A stretch of 64,000 nucleotides of DNA. Origin: Phellopilus nigrolimitatus (taxonomy: Eukaryota > Basidiomycota > Agaricomycetes > Hymenochaetales > Hymenochaetaceae). Both the position numbers and the translations under genes were made by a program. Every line of letters starts with the position of its first letter. The first letter of the stretch is position 1. Below, one piece after another: positions 11,866-22,511 of this stretch. The notes under the pieces were generated by a model that was given only the letters and a program-made list of their open reading frames with translations, made no database searches and was not told where the DNA came from. The DNA lies in contig JAJOHG010000004.1 in the NCBI GenBank assembly GCA_021029095.1, positions 434,001-498,000 on the forward strand. Reading direction: 5' to 3'.

Positions 11866-12119
11866 GTGGAATGTGCAAGCAGAGCAGAGCAAGAAACCAC
11901 AGGAAAGCGTGAATATCACAACAAAATGGTGCAGCTACCACTACAAAGCCGATTCTCTGCTTACAAATATTTTACTCGCTACCGTTTTGAAATGGAACCT
12001 AAAATAATGGCAAGAAGAAAGGGAAAAAAGAAACCGTAACATGCCATCGCTTACCCTCGCCTAAAGATAGTATTCGCTGTAAGTCAACGAGAACTAAGTG
12101 CTAGCTCCAGTAAAAATCT

Positions 12120-13882
12120 CTAATGGCCCAACAACCAAAACGTAGCGACTGCAAAGACCCCTTTTTGGGCAGTCGGTGGGTCAGAAGATTGAACCTTGGC
12201 CTTCAACAATACTCGCTTGGTCTCCTTCTCTGCCTTAAACCCTGCAGCTCCTGGTACGATCTCGCGCAATCCCAAACCCACCGTGCATTTGATGGCAACG
12301 ACTTCTGCTGTATGATCCTGACCGTCGAGCACCATCGATTCGCTGTTATACAGCCTCCCGGGATCGACAACGAAGACTTCGAGATTCGCCCAAAAACAAC
12401 CTGTTACAACGCTTTCTGCCACCCGAGACGCTTCTTCTATTATTCCATTTTTCGCCGTCAGGACGCAAATGCTGTCAAGGAACGAATCCAGTGGATTTCC
12501 CCCGGCTAGAACGAATACTCCAAGGAGTCCTTTGCAGAGAACTTCCTGGGTCTGCTTTAAGGCTACGCTGAAAGAATCGTGTTTCCGATCGTAAGCATGC
12601 AACAATGCTCTCCAGTGCAAGGCAATCGTCGGTGATCGTCTATCTGTGTACGCTCCCGTTATTTTTCACAAGGACGATGACAAATAAAACTTACCGAAAA
12701 GCATTTGGTGATATGTTTCCTCCAGAAGACGATAGCTGTCAGAATCCGCGGGGGTCGTATTTGACAGACGGAAGATACATCTGACAAAGCGGAAGATATA
12801 TCTGACAAAGCGGAGGATACATCTGACAAAGTAGCGAATTCGATATCTCGTTGCCGGGGTATTTTCCTCTCTTAGTTTATTCCAGACTTTAGCGATTTCG
12901 GGTTCTGCCACAAAATGACTCGGTTAGTGACTTTTCTAATAAACGTACTTTGTCAAACTGACCATCGATTTCCATCTGACGGATAGCTTCTTCCACGTCT
13001 TTTTGAGTCCGCGACTGGAGACCGAAAAGCAAAGGCTTTATGGCCAAGTACACACAAAATGTTACCCAAGCTTGCAAAGCATCTTGCACGACAGCGTCAA
13101 AATCCGCGTCTGTCATCGTGAGGTTCGTAACAGCTTTGTGGATTTCGCTTCCCAATGCCGTTCTCACTAGCTTTGTGACGGTTGTTTTGCCAAGTAAAAC
13201 ATCACTCCCCAACGCGACGCTCGGCGACACGCCAAGGGTGATACTAGGCGCATCCCGTTCGCGCGCCTCGTCCTGCACTTTGTCCCACTAGTCCTGCACA
13301 TTGAGCACGAGGGACTCAATGAGCCCGTTCAACGCTGCGCACAGATCAACGACTTCCCTTTCGGAGCACTTGTTTGCCTTGTCAAGGAAGACCCGGCGAA
13401 GAATTTGCTCGTCTTTAGAATATACCTGAGCAGTGGACTCGCCGACATTCTGCTTGGCATTCCTATCAATGTCTTTCATGCGTTAGGATGTTTGGTTCAC
13501 TCACGTCTGACTGTTGGTTTCCAGTCCTCGCCCCAAGCTCATCTCGCTCGGAAGAATTGGCTCGAATTGATTCATAGTCGTTCTTGATTTTCTGTTCTCT
13601 TGGAGAAAATAGATGCCTCCTTACAAGCCATAGCACCAACCCGAGGACAATCAACACGCAGGGCAGTGCGTAAATCGATTTGTCCATTGAATAGTAAGTC
13701 ATGCCACCTTTGAAAGCGGCAGAAATATGTTCAACCATTATAGATATATCAGAAAAGAGAAATCGATACGCTACCTTGAACTGAGTAGGAAGTCCTGAAG
13801 AGCGATGGTCGAACAGTGGGTTGTATACGGTCGAGCTGGCGCCCGCGGCCGTCCCTTCGGATGTTATGAGTGAGGCCTCCAT
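12120..13882 (-). pseudogene. Module membrane protein, copy A (nonsense mutation)
   Basis: Same exon structure as the copy B gene at 20548-22331: a start at 13882 (MEASLITSE), one membrane segment near residues 54-73, a central soluble region, the 7-residue FVR-type repeats, and a C-terminal region beginning HWRALLHAYDRK. In the main exon the codon at 13290-13288 is TAG where copy B has AAG (VQD-stop-WDK against VQDKWDK). No other break was seen, so the decay is recent or the stop is a sequence error. The C-terminus is 7 residues shorter than in copy B. Function unknown. Confidence 0.7.
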
Positions 13883-14063
13883 GAGTTTTGATTCATGGAC
13901 CACGCCTTTCATGCATGCAAGTGGTGATATTAGAAGTGTGCCCTTTGGTCCCTTCGACTTCCAGCATAATAGGTTTTCGAAGGTGATGCCTCGAGGTTCT
14001 AAGACTTATAAGAAACCATCACATAGCTAGCGTCGGCCAGCCTGCAGCTCTTGCATTTCACCC
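13883..14063. promoter_or_regulatory. Shared divergent promoter, copy A
   Basis: 181 bp separate the start codons of the divergent membrane-protein and Hsp70-like genes. The sequence is closely conserved with 22332-22511 in copy B, which is consistent with joint control of both genes. Confidence 0.6.
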
Positions 14064-16562
14064 ATGTCTTCAACAAATATTCGCCAGCCGTATAAGGGCA
14101 GCCAGTTAGGGATTGTGATCGGTATTGACGTTGGAACAACCTTCAGTGGCGTCTCTTACGCCATCCTAAGGCCCGGGGTAGCGCCAGAAGTACAGCCCGT
14201 TACAAGGTATGATTGATACGATCTATTACATAACTGGAAGTTATGAGTGCGTCTAACGTCGGGTATTTGGGCAAAGATTTTCTGGCGATGAAAATCACAA
14301 GATTCCGTCTGTTATTTTCTACGACGATGAACTGGCAATCAAAGCTATTGGCCCTTCGACTATCGTAGATTTTGTCCTCGACGAAGCAGAAGAGCATGGA
14401 TGGTTTGAGTCTCGGTAGTGAGACTAATCCTGTATTCCACCCTGCTATGTGATGTTAACGCATTCTTCAGCTTCAAAATGCTTCTTCGACCGAATAGTAT
14501 GGCATTACAGACAAACGGACTAGAGATCGGAGGTTTACCTCCCGGAAAATCTGCTGAGGAGGTCATGGGCGATTTTTTAAACTATCTCTTCGTCGAGACC
14601 GCTAGTTACATACAGTCGTCTCACGCGGACGGAGCAGATATCTGGCACCAAGTTAAAGACCGTGCAATTCTCGTTCTGGGTCATCCCAATGGATGGACCG
14701 GACTACCGCAGCAGCGCTACCGCAACAGTGCAATTCTAGGCGGACTGATTCCTGATACCGATGAGGGGCGAAAGCGAGTGAAGTTCGTCACTGAAGGAGA
14801 AGCCAGTGCCTTGACCTGTCTGTCAGGTGGGCTTGGTCCCGCTCGCCTGGAGGTAGGAGCACGCATGGACGTTGATTGGGCAATTAATCAAATGTCTGAC
14901 ATAACCAAACAGGTTGGCTTTCGGTTCGTCATCGCAGACGCGGGAGGAGGGACCTTGGACTTTAGCAGTTATGAAGTATCAAAATCCTCTCCAGTGGAGC
15001 TCAGGCAATGCGCACCGGCTGATTGTGAGGCTCACATTTTGTACTAAGCAAAACTTCAATGTGACTTTCGTTTTTGCTCTGAAGGCCAGTTCGCGGGCTC
15101 CCTATTTGTGAACAGAAGTGGCTTGGAACTACTCAAGAGTATGATACTTTTACGTATAAATTTTATAGGATGGCTAGCTGATTATCTTCAGGAAAATTAC
15201 GAAACTCGAGCTACGACTACGACGATGTTCTAGGTGGTTTCATCAATGATGAATTTGAGAAGAAAACGAAAAGGGAGTTCGGTGGAGATTCTGAATATGG
15301 TTTGTTAAAAGTTGGTGATAGACGAGTAAGGGACAACGAGTTAGGCATATGAAATGGATTTCTTCGTCTAAATCGGTGAGCAGACTGCAGTGGCTGCTGT
15401 GCAAATGACATCAATCTTCTATAATAGTGATGAGCTATCAGAGTGCTTCTCAATGTCCGTGACAGAGGCACTCGACTCAATTCGAAGTCAAGTATCAGTA
15501 ATACGCGGAAATAATGCTACCACTGTTCGTAGCCCACCATTTTTTTGTTCTCTGCCACACGTTCTTGACAATCTTACTTTTGAAGCCCGTTTGGCTAGTG
15601 GGCGGCTTCGCATCGAGTCGATACCTTCTATATCGGCTAAATGATTCTCTCAAGTCCGAAGGTGTCAGCATTCAGCGACCGGACACTAACCTGTGAGCGT
15701 ATTTATTTCGTGTGCAAGGCGTCGGAGGATTGATGGATGAGAATAGGGAGAAGGCCGTCGCTAATGGCGCTGTCTTGCACTTTCTGGACAATTCGGTTAC
15801 CGCTAGAGTTTGCCCAGCATCCTATGGGATTGCCTGTCTTACCCCGTTCAATTCTTCACTTTCCGACCACAGAGCGCATCATGACCTTATTCATAGAAGG
15901 ATAAATGGCTTGTATATCGGCCCTATATTTGACTGCGTTGCTGAAAAGGTGAGTATAACACGCCTTTATATACACGAATTCAATATAATAGGATACCATA
16001 CCAAATCTGCATTTCCCAGGGCACGCTGATTGTTGAGGCGAGAGTATTCAAGAAATCTTATGTGGCAAACTTCTTTCTCAAGTTTGAGGCCAAGCGATTT
16101 ACGACTGAAATACTCGTATACAATGGTGATCTGCCTCTTCCAAAGTGGTATAAAGAAAACAAGGGTAAGCCCCTTCCATATTTCACCTCAAGACAGCTAA
16201 CATATCCTGCGTTGGCTCCGACAGATAAGTTCCGAACTTTGTGCAAGTTAGAGGCTGATCTGTTTGAAGTGTGTACCGAGTCGCCTCAGAACGCTTCTAT
16301 GCCCGAAACTCTTGCCCGCTGGAGGGCAGTGTTCGAGATAGAGCTGAAGTTTGGCACAACACAGCTCGAGGCTAGGATCAAATGGGAGGCAAATGTGTGT
16401 ATCCCCTCCTATCTTAAGAACAATAACTGACCAGTTGCATTTTCAGGGCCAGACGAAATAGTGAGTGCATCAAACTCCTCTCTTTTCCGGAAGTTTATTT
16501 TTAAGTCTTATGCGCTAACTTAATCATATAGCGGACCCGTCACAATCGTCTATCCAGAATAG
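14064..16562 (+). pseudogene. Hsp70-like ATPase, copy A (nonsense mutation)
   Basis: Aligns exon for exon with the intact copy at 22512-25023. The start reads MSSTNIRQPYKG and the phosphate-1 motif IGIDVGTTFSGVSYAIL follows. The connect motif VTEGEASAL, phosphate-2 motif DAGGGTLDFSSYEV and adenosine motif LVGGFASS are present. The sixth exon contains TGA at 15350-15352 where copy B has CGA (LGI-stop against FGIRNG), which would remove roughly the last 270 residues, including the adenosine-binding segment. An alternative donor (GTAAGG at about 15326) might splice the stop out, so the label is probable rather than certain. Confidence 0.7.
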
Positions 16563-16733
16563 AGTGTTGAATTTTTCCTTGTATATTTACCCTGGCTGTC
16601 TGTTTGTACCAGTATGAAATGTTTGTTACATGTCCGAGTCAGTGGCATAGGTTTAAACTACGGTTTCGTTGCCTAGCATGACTAGCGAAGACTGGCAAAA
16701 CACTGATCACAATACAACAAGATAGCCTGACTC

Positions 16734-18007
16734 ACTTCACCCGTGGCTCGCTCACACCGACCGTGACCTCCTCCAGCAGCGTCAGACCATGCAGCCAGCC
16801 GCGCCAGATACAGAACCTCGCGTGGGTAGCGCCGTCAGCGCGACGTACGGGTGTATGAAGGCCGCAGCATCAGTAACCGCAGCGGCGGGTGTAGCGGCGT
16901 CTGCGGGTGCGGAAACGAACATGGACAGCTCGGGCTCGAGCGGGCGGCGGCGTACGTGTGGCGAGCTGCAGACTCAGCACCGTGCGTCCCCGCTCTCCTA
17001 TGCGATCCGCAAGACGTCCAACGCGCGTTCCAGAGCGTGCCGTCGCCGCGTGTGGCGAAGACGTGCACGCCCGATCACTCGCTGCCTGTGCAGCAGGAGC
17101 CGGACGAGCACGAGCAGCAACAGCAACAACAGAAAGCCCCGCGTTAGCGCGCAAGCGCCGCATCGCCGACTCCGTCCTCCGACTTGAACCCGAGAAAGAA
17201 TATCGAGCACGATGCCGAAGGCACGCTCGTCGACCCTGGCGACGGCAATAAGGACGACGACTCACGGGCGCACGAGGGCGACTCGACGGAGGGCGAAAAC
17301 TCGCGTACCCCGCCTCGCCGTCGAGCATGCTTTTCGAGCAGGAATCTGCGGCACGCGGCTTCCACGAAGTCATACAGCCCGATGAGAGCGTCAAGTTTGG
17401 TGCTCAAGCTGGCAGCAAGAGCTTCAAGTTCAACTCCGCCGACTTCCCGGACCCGCGACAATCTGCGAATTCGGATCTGCAGTCCGGGTCGTGTCACGGG
17501 TTTCCACAGATACCTGTATCCTACAAAGTACAAAAGCAAAATTTCTGAAACTCCGAGGAAACTCAGTGCAATCATGTATTAACCCATTGAAATACCCAAT
17601 ATGGTCCCGAGTTGTTGTGGAAGCAAAATATGAAGGGTGTCTCAAGGACCGGTCCATGACTACGTATTTCTTCGCGGGGAGCTCTCGAAGAGTATATCAG
17701 GCTCTAAGGCCTCCCTGACACTCTTTTCTTGCAATGTTGCTGAGACGGGATGCGAAGCCAGTCTCTGGGTCAAGCACGGTGGACAAAGGTCATTGCACTT
17801 GTCGTGACACGTCCGCCGAGAGCGCATAAAAGGACGTCGTGTCCATGTGGGCGGTATCAATGTCGGTGTTCGTGTTCAGACGCGGCGCGCGTGATCGCGA
17901 TAGCCACTCTCTTCCTGTCTTGCTCTTATATGTGCCAAAGTTGTAACCATTCTCTGAACTCTGTAACAAAGTTCTGAAACATTTTTGTTGAGATTTATTG
18001 GCAATCC
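16734..18007. other. GC-rich degenerate coding-like sequence
   Basis: Between about 16780 and 17580 the base composition turns GC-rich and all frames look partly coding but broken. One plus-strand frame from 16851 continues past a single TAG (about 17145) to about 17582 and includes a Gln run. It is probably gene debris carried with the neighbouring BRF1 pseudogene. I could not identify it. Confidence 0.4.
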
Positions 18008-19884
18008 ATGGTGAGAACAACCTGTTTATCTCTTCCCCACTCAACTGACTCGGCTGCTCAGGTCTGTGGAGACTGTGGTGGAACTGTTATCGAGCAGCGG
18101 GAAATGGCTTTTGCATCAAATGCAGGACGGTCATTGAGAAGAACACGATCGTTTTCGAGGTCACCTTCGGCGGGGCCTCGAGCGGCGCTGTCCAGGGGTC
18201 GTTCGTCGGGCAGGGCTCAAGTGAGCAAATTTTAGTATGTGGCTTAGGCAGTGTCTACAGCTGTGCAGCCCACTTTCGTATGGGTGGGCCATTTGGAAAC
18301 AGGAACTCGTCAGGATCGAGGAAATAGACGATAGAGAATGTTTCGTCCCTTCCCTAACTAAGATAATACCTATTGCGAGCAGAAATATTCACAACATCGC
18401 TGTCTTGCGTCTATCCGATGTCGTGAAGACCGCCACAATCCGCATATACTCGTCGCCATCTACCTTTGTGTCGCCTGCCGCCAGAAGGAGATGTGCAATT
18501 ACATTCTCATCGATTTCTCCGACCTCCTGGAGGTCAACGTGTTCGAGCTTGGCCACATGTACCTCCAGCTGGTGCAGACGCTCAACCTGCGTCTCCCGCT
18601 CGTCGCACTACGTTCTGCGCTTCGGCGACGAGACACTCAAGGTCGCTGCGGATGCCGTCCGCCTCGCCCCCCGCATGAATAACTTCCGCCACTCCGCCCA
18701 GGTCATCAAGATCGCAGATTCGACGCTCAAGTAACGCCTGGACAAGTTCAAGAAGACCCTGAGCGGCGCACTCACCCTCGCGGACTTCCGCACAGTGTAG
18801 TTCAAGGACTAGGTGGATCTGCCGGCGCTCACAAAGGGTAAGGAGCGTGAAGCGAAGGAAAGGAAGAAGGAAACTGAGACGTACGACGAAGAGGACGAGG
18901 GGAGATGGCGACTTGCTGGGCAAGGAGATCAAGGGCGTCACGAGTGCGAGGAAGAAGAGGGGAAGAAAAAAGGAGAAGAAGCGGAAGCGCGTTGAGGATG
19001 AGGCGGGCACCGTGCCCCTTACAGAGCAGTCAACAAATGACCTGGAGGCGCACCAGCCTCTCGACCCGCTACTTCTCAATAAGAGCATCCCCGCAGGCAC
19101 ATCGGACACCTTGTTTCTCTTCTTCCCCGACTTTCCCTCCACGCCGGCCCTTCGACACAGGCGCCGCAGAGTCCTACCTGCGCGCCAGCTCACCATCCCC
19201 AGACCCCACCGACGAATGAACCTCAAGCGGGGGCCCTCATGCCTTCTTCGCCACCGTCACCAGTCGACGCGACCGTCGCCGCGGCGCTTGCAGAGGCGGT
19301 ATCTGACTTCCTGCAGAACAATCAGGAGAGCGCGCTCGCCGAGGCGCTCGACACTGCGGAGCAGCGGCGACTCGCACGTTTCGCGGAGGACAATGCGTTG
19401 CTCAACCTCGACGAGGCGGAGCTCGACACATTCATCTTCACGGAGGACGAGATGAAGATGAAAGAGCACGTCTGCGTGAAAATAATAAAGACTACTTTGG
19501 AATCTCTGGCTGGTGAGTGGACTGAACTTGCTCTAGCGAGGTTTTGTTTGGTCACCGAATGACTATGACCCGGCCAAAGATGCATTGAAGGATGGCACAG
19601 GCCCGATCAAGAGTCGAAAGGTTCGCATCACCCCTCAGCTACTTTTTGCTTCGATGATTTATTTATTCTCAAAAGTCAAAACCCGAACTCATTTAATTAT
19701 CTGGCAATTATTTATTCATTTTCACGCAGCGCCACAAGATAAATGCGAAGCTGCACGACGCGCCGACACCAAGCGGGAGCACAACCGCAGAGGCGATGCG
19801 CAACTTCATCAAGAAGAGCACAAAGTACAGCCAGTGAGTGGGTTGACTACAATGCTCTCAAAAGCTTTTTCGACCGCGACTCTG

Positions 19885-19935
<51 letters not shown>

Positions 19936-20102
19936 TGGCTGTTGGCGCCTGCGCCGAGGCGTGGCACGGACAAGGCGGACAAGAAGCGCACGGAAGACGC
20001 GGATGCGGATGGCGAGATGGGCGTGGATGTGGAAGATATCAAGATAAGAAAAAAAGGAGGGACAATTATGTGTGGGATGAGGGGTACAAGCAGGAGGTCT
20101 AG
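18008..20102 (+). pseudogene. BRF1: BRF1 (TFIIIB subunit) pseudogene
   Basis: Successive fragments match the order of TFIIIB subunit BRF1. There is a zinc ribbon (CGDCGGTVIEQ, then, one frame over, FCIKCRTVIEKNTIVFEVTFG) and then MGGPFGNRNSSGSR. The cyclin-fold segment follows (VACRQKEMCNYILIDFSDLL, VFELGHMYLQLVQTLNLRLP), then RMNNFRHSAQVIKIAD, EQRRLARFAEDNALLNLDEA, and a C-terminal TBP-binding-type region near 19730-19860 ending WDEGYKQEV. Frameshifts separate these pieces. Part of the second cyclin repeat is deleted (ADAVRLAPRMNNF), in-frame stops occur (for example after DSTLK at 18732), and a (GT)n tract interrupts the end. The live BRF1 gene must be elsewhere. Confidence 0.85.
19888..19928. 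repeat. (GT)n microsatellite
   Basis: About 20 GT units inside the BRF1 pseudogene, followed by an interrupted GT-rich tail to about 19938. Confidence 0.95.
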
Positions 20103-20547
20103 TGCCCGCGCAGAAGGAGAGAAGTATGTATTTTATGACTTTATGCTTGGACTTCTGTTCTGCCGGGGTATTGTTTCTTCTAACTCTCATGATCATAATT
20201 CTTTGTAACTTCTCAGAACATTGCAATGAAGCTGTTTGTCATGGTCAGCACATGCAAGCTACATAGAGTGAAAACTTGAGTATCGGGTTTTGGATTTGAA
20301 CCCTGCCCTTGTCAGAAAAAATGGTCAATTAACCAGTGGAATGTGCAAGCAGAGCAGAGCAAGAAACCACAGGAAAGCGTTGAATATCACAACAAAATAG
20401 TACCACTACAAAGCCGCTTCTTTGCTTACAAATATTTTATTCGCGTGAAATGGAACCTCGGCAAGAAAAAAGGGGGAAAAGGAATCGTAGCATGCCATGC
20501 TTACCCTCGCCTATCTAAAGATAGTATTCGCTATAAGTCGATGAGAT

Positions 20548-22331
20548 CTAAGTGCTAGCTCCAGTAAAAAATCTCCAATGGCCCAACAACCGAAACGTAG
20601 CGACTGCAAAGACCCCCGTTTTGGCAGTCGGTAGGACAGAAGATTTAACCTTGGCCTTCAACAATACTCGCTTGGTCTCCTTCTTAAACCCCGCAGCCTC
20701 TGGCACGATCTCGCGCAATCCCAAACCCACCGTGCATTTGATGGTAGCGGCGTCTGTTGTACGAGCTTGGCCGTCGAGCACCATCAATTCGCTGTCATAC
20801 AGCCCCCCGGGATCGACAACGAAGACTTCGAGGTTCGCCCAAAAACAACCTGTTACAACGCTTTCTGCCACCCGAGACGCTTCTTCGATTATTCTGTTTT
20901 TCGCCGTCAGGACGCGAATGCTGTCAAGAAACGAATCCGGCGGATTTCCCCCGGCTAGAACGAATACTTCAAGAAGTCCTTTGCAGAGAACTTCCTGGGT
21001 CTGCTTTAAGGCTACGCTAAAAGAATCGCGTTTCCGATCGTAAGCATGCAACAATGCTCTCCAGTGCAAGGCAATTGTCGGTGATCGTTTATCTGTGTAC
21101 GCTCCCGTTATTTTTCATAAGGACGTTGACAAATAAAGCTTACCGAAAAGCATTTGGTGATATGTTTCCTCCAGAAGACGAAAGCCATCAGAATCTTCGA
21201 GGGTCGTTTTTGACAGACGGAAGATACATCTGACAAAGCGGAAGATATATCTGACAAAGTGGAGGATACATCTGACAAAGTAGCAAAATCGATATCTCGT
21301 TGCCGGGGTATTTTCCTCTCTTAGTTTCTTCCAGATTTTGGCGATTTCGGGCTCTACCACAAAATGATTCGGTTAGTGGCTTTTCTAATAAACGTACTTT
21401 GTCAAACTGACCATGGTTTTCCATCTCACAGATAGCTTCTTCCACGTCTTTTTGAGTCCGCGACTGGAGACCGAAAAGCAAAGGCTTTATGGCCGAGTAC
21501 ACACAAAATGTTATCCAAGCTTGCAAAGCATCTTGCACGACAGCGTCAAAAACCGGGTCTTTCGTCGTGAGGTTCGTAACAGCTTTGTGAATTTCGCTCC
21601 CCAACGCCGTTCTCACTAGCTTTGTGACGGTTGTTTTGCCAAGTAAAACATCACTCCCCAACGCGACGCTCGGCGACACGCCAAGGGCAATACTGTGCAC
21701 ATCCCGTTCGCGTGCCTCGTCCTTCACTTTGTCCCACTTGTCCTGCACATTGAGGACGAGGGAGTCGATGCGCCCGTTCAACTCTGCGCACAGATCGACG
21801 ACGTCCCCTTCGGAGCACTTGTTTGCCTTGTCAAGGAAGACCCGGCGGAAAATTTGCTCGTCTTTAGAATATACCTGAGCAGTGGAGTCGCCGACATTCT
21901 GCTTGACATCAATATCAATGTCTTTCATGCGTTAGGATGTATGGTTCACTCACGTCTGACTGTTGGTTTTCAGTCCTCGCCCCAAGCTCATCTGGCTCGG
22001 AAGAATCGGCTCGAACTGGTTCATAGCCGTTCTTGATTTTCTGTTCTCTTGGGGAAAATAGATGCCTCCGTAAAAGCCATAGCAGCAACCCGAGGACAAC
22101 GAACACACAGGGCAATGCGTAAATCAATTTGTCCATTGGATAGTATGTCACGTCACCTTTGAAAGCGGCAGAAATATGCTCAACCATTATAGATATATCA
22201 AGAAAGAGAAATCGATACGCTACCTTGAACTTGAAGGGAAGTCCTGAAGAGTAATGGTCGACCACTGGGTTGTATACGGTCGAGCTGGCGCCCGCGGCCG
22301 TCTCTTCGGATGTTATGGGTGAGGCCTCCAT
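20548..22331 (-). CDS. Module membrane protein, copy B, unknown family
   Basis: Proposed exons 22331-22224, 22178-21954, 21901-21398, 21351-21144 and 21092-20548 give 529 aa; the first intron is in frame and may be retained (544 aa). A membrane segment, IYALPCVFVVLGLLLWLL (about residues 55-72), is followed by a basic cluster, so the C-terminal bulk is probably cytosolic. Next come a helical, charged region (about 112-279) and a 7-residue repeat of type FVRxIxx encoded by a 21-bp tandem repeat. The C-terminal domain includes HWRALLHAYDRKRDSF, EVFVLAGGNPPDSFLDS, FVVDPGGLYDSE and IKCTVGLGLREIVP. I do not recognise any domain. It is transcribed away from the Hsp70-like gene from a shared 180-bp promoter, and the pair is duplicated together, which suggests a functional link. 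Confidence 0.75.
21230..21300 (-). repeat. In-frame 21-bp minisatellite in the module membrane protein
   Basis: Three and a half units of a 21-bp repeat with core CTTTGTCAGATGTATC, encoding FVRCILH/FVRYIFR/FVRCIFR. The same repeat is present in copy A near 12770-12835. It would form a hydrophobic-basic amphipathic stretch. Confidence 0.8.
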
Positions 22332-22511
22332 GAGTTTTGATTCATGGACCACGCCTTTCGTGCATGCAAGTTGCGATATTAGAAGTGTGCCCTTCGATCT
22401 CTTCGACTTCCGGCATAATAGGTTTCGAAGGTGATGCCTCGAGGTTCTAAGATTTATAAGGGACCATCACATAGCTAGTGTCGGCCACCCTGCAGCTCTT
22501 GCATTTCACCC
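22332..22511. promoter_or_regulatory. Shared divergent promoter, copy B
   Basis: 180 bp lie between the two start codons. No TATA box was picked out by eye. Conservation with copy A extends through it. Confidence 0.6.

Larger units (their letters stand above)
11866..16733. repeat. Segmental duplication, copy A
   Basis: Matches 20336-25192 along its whole length, introns and flanks included. Shared sequence begins at GTGGAATGTGCAAGCAGAGC and ends at AGATAGCCTGACTC; the flanks outside are unrelated. Both genes inside carry one nonsense change relative to copy B. Confidence 0.9.

Noticed and set aside
20285..20310. tRNA B-box-like GGTTCAAATCC on the minus strand
   Set aside because: No pairing acceptor, D or anticodon stems around it; not a tRNA.
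21230..21300. Regular 21-bp repeats as a CRISPR-like array
   Set aside because: The units are contiguous with no spacers and lie in a eukaryotic coding exon.
21600..21660. Walker-A-like GSDVLLGKTT in the module membrane protein
   Set aside because: The spacing is one residue too long for GxxxxGK[ST], and no Walker B is evident; nucleotide binding is not claimed.
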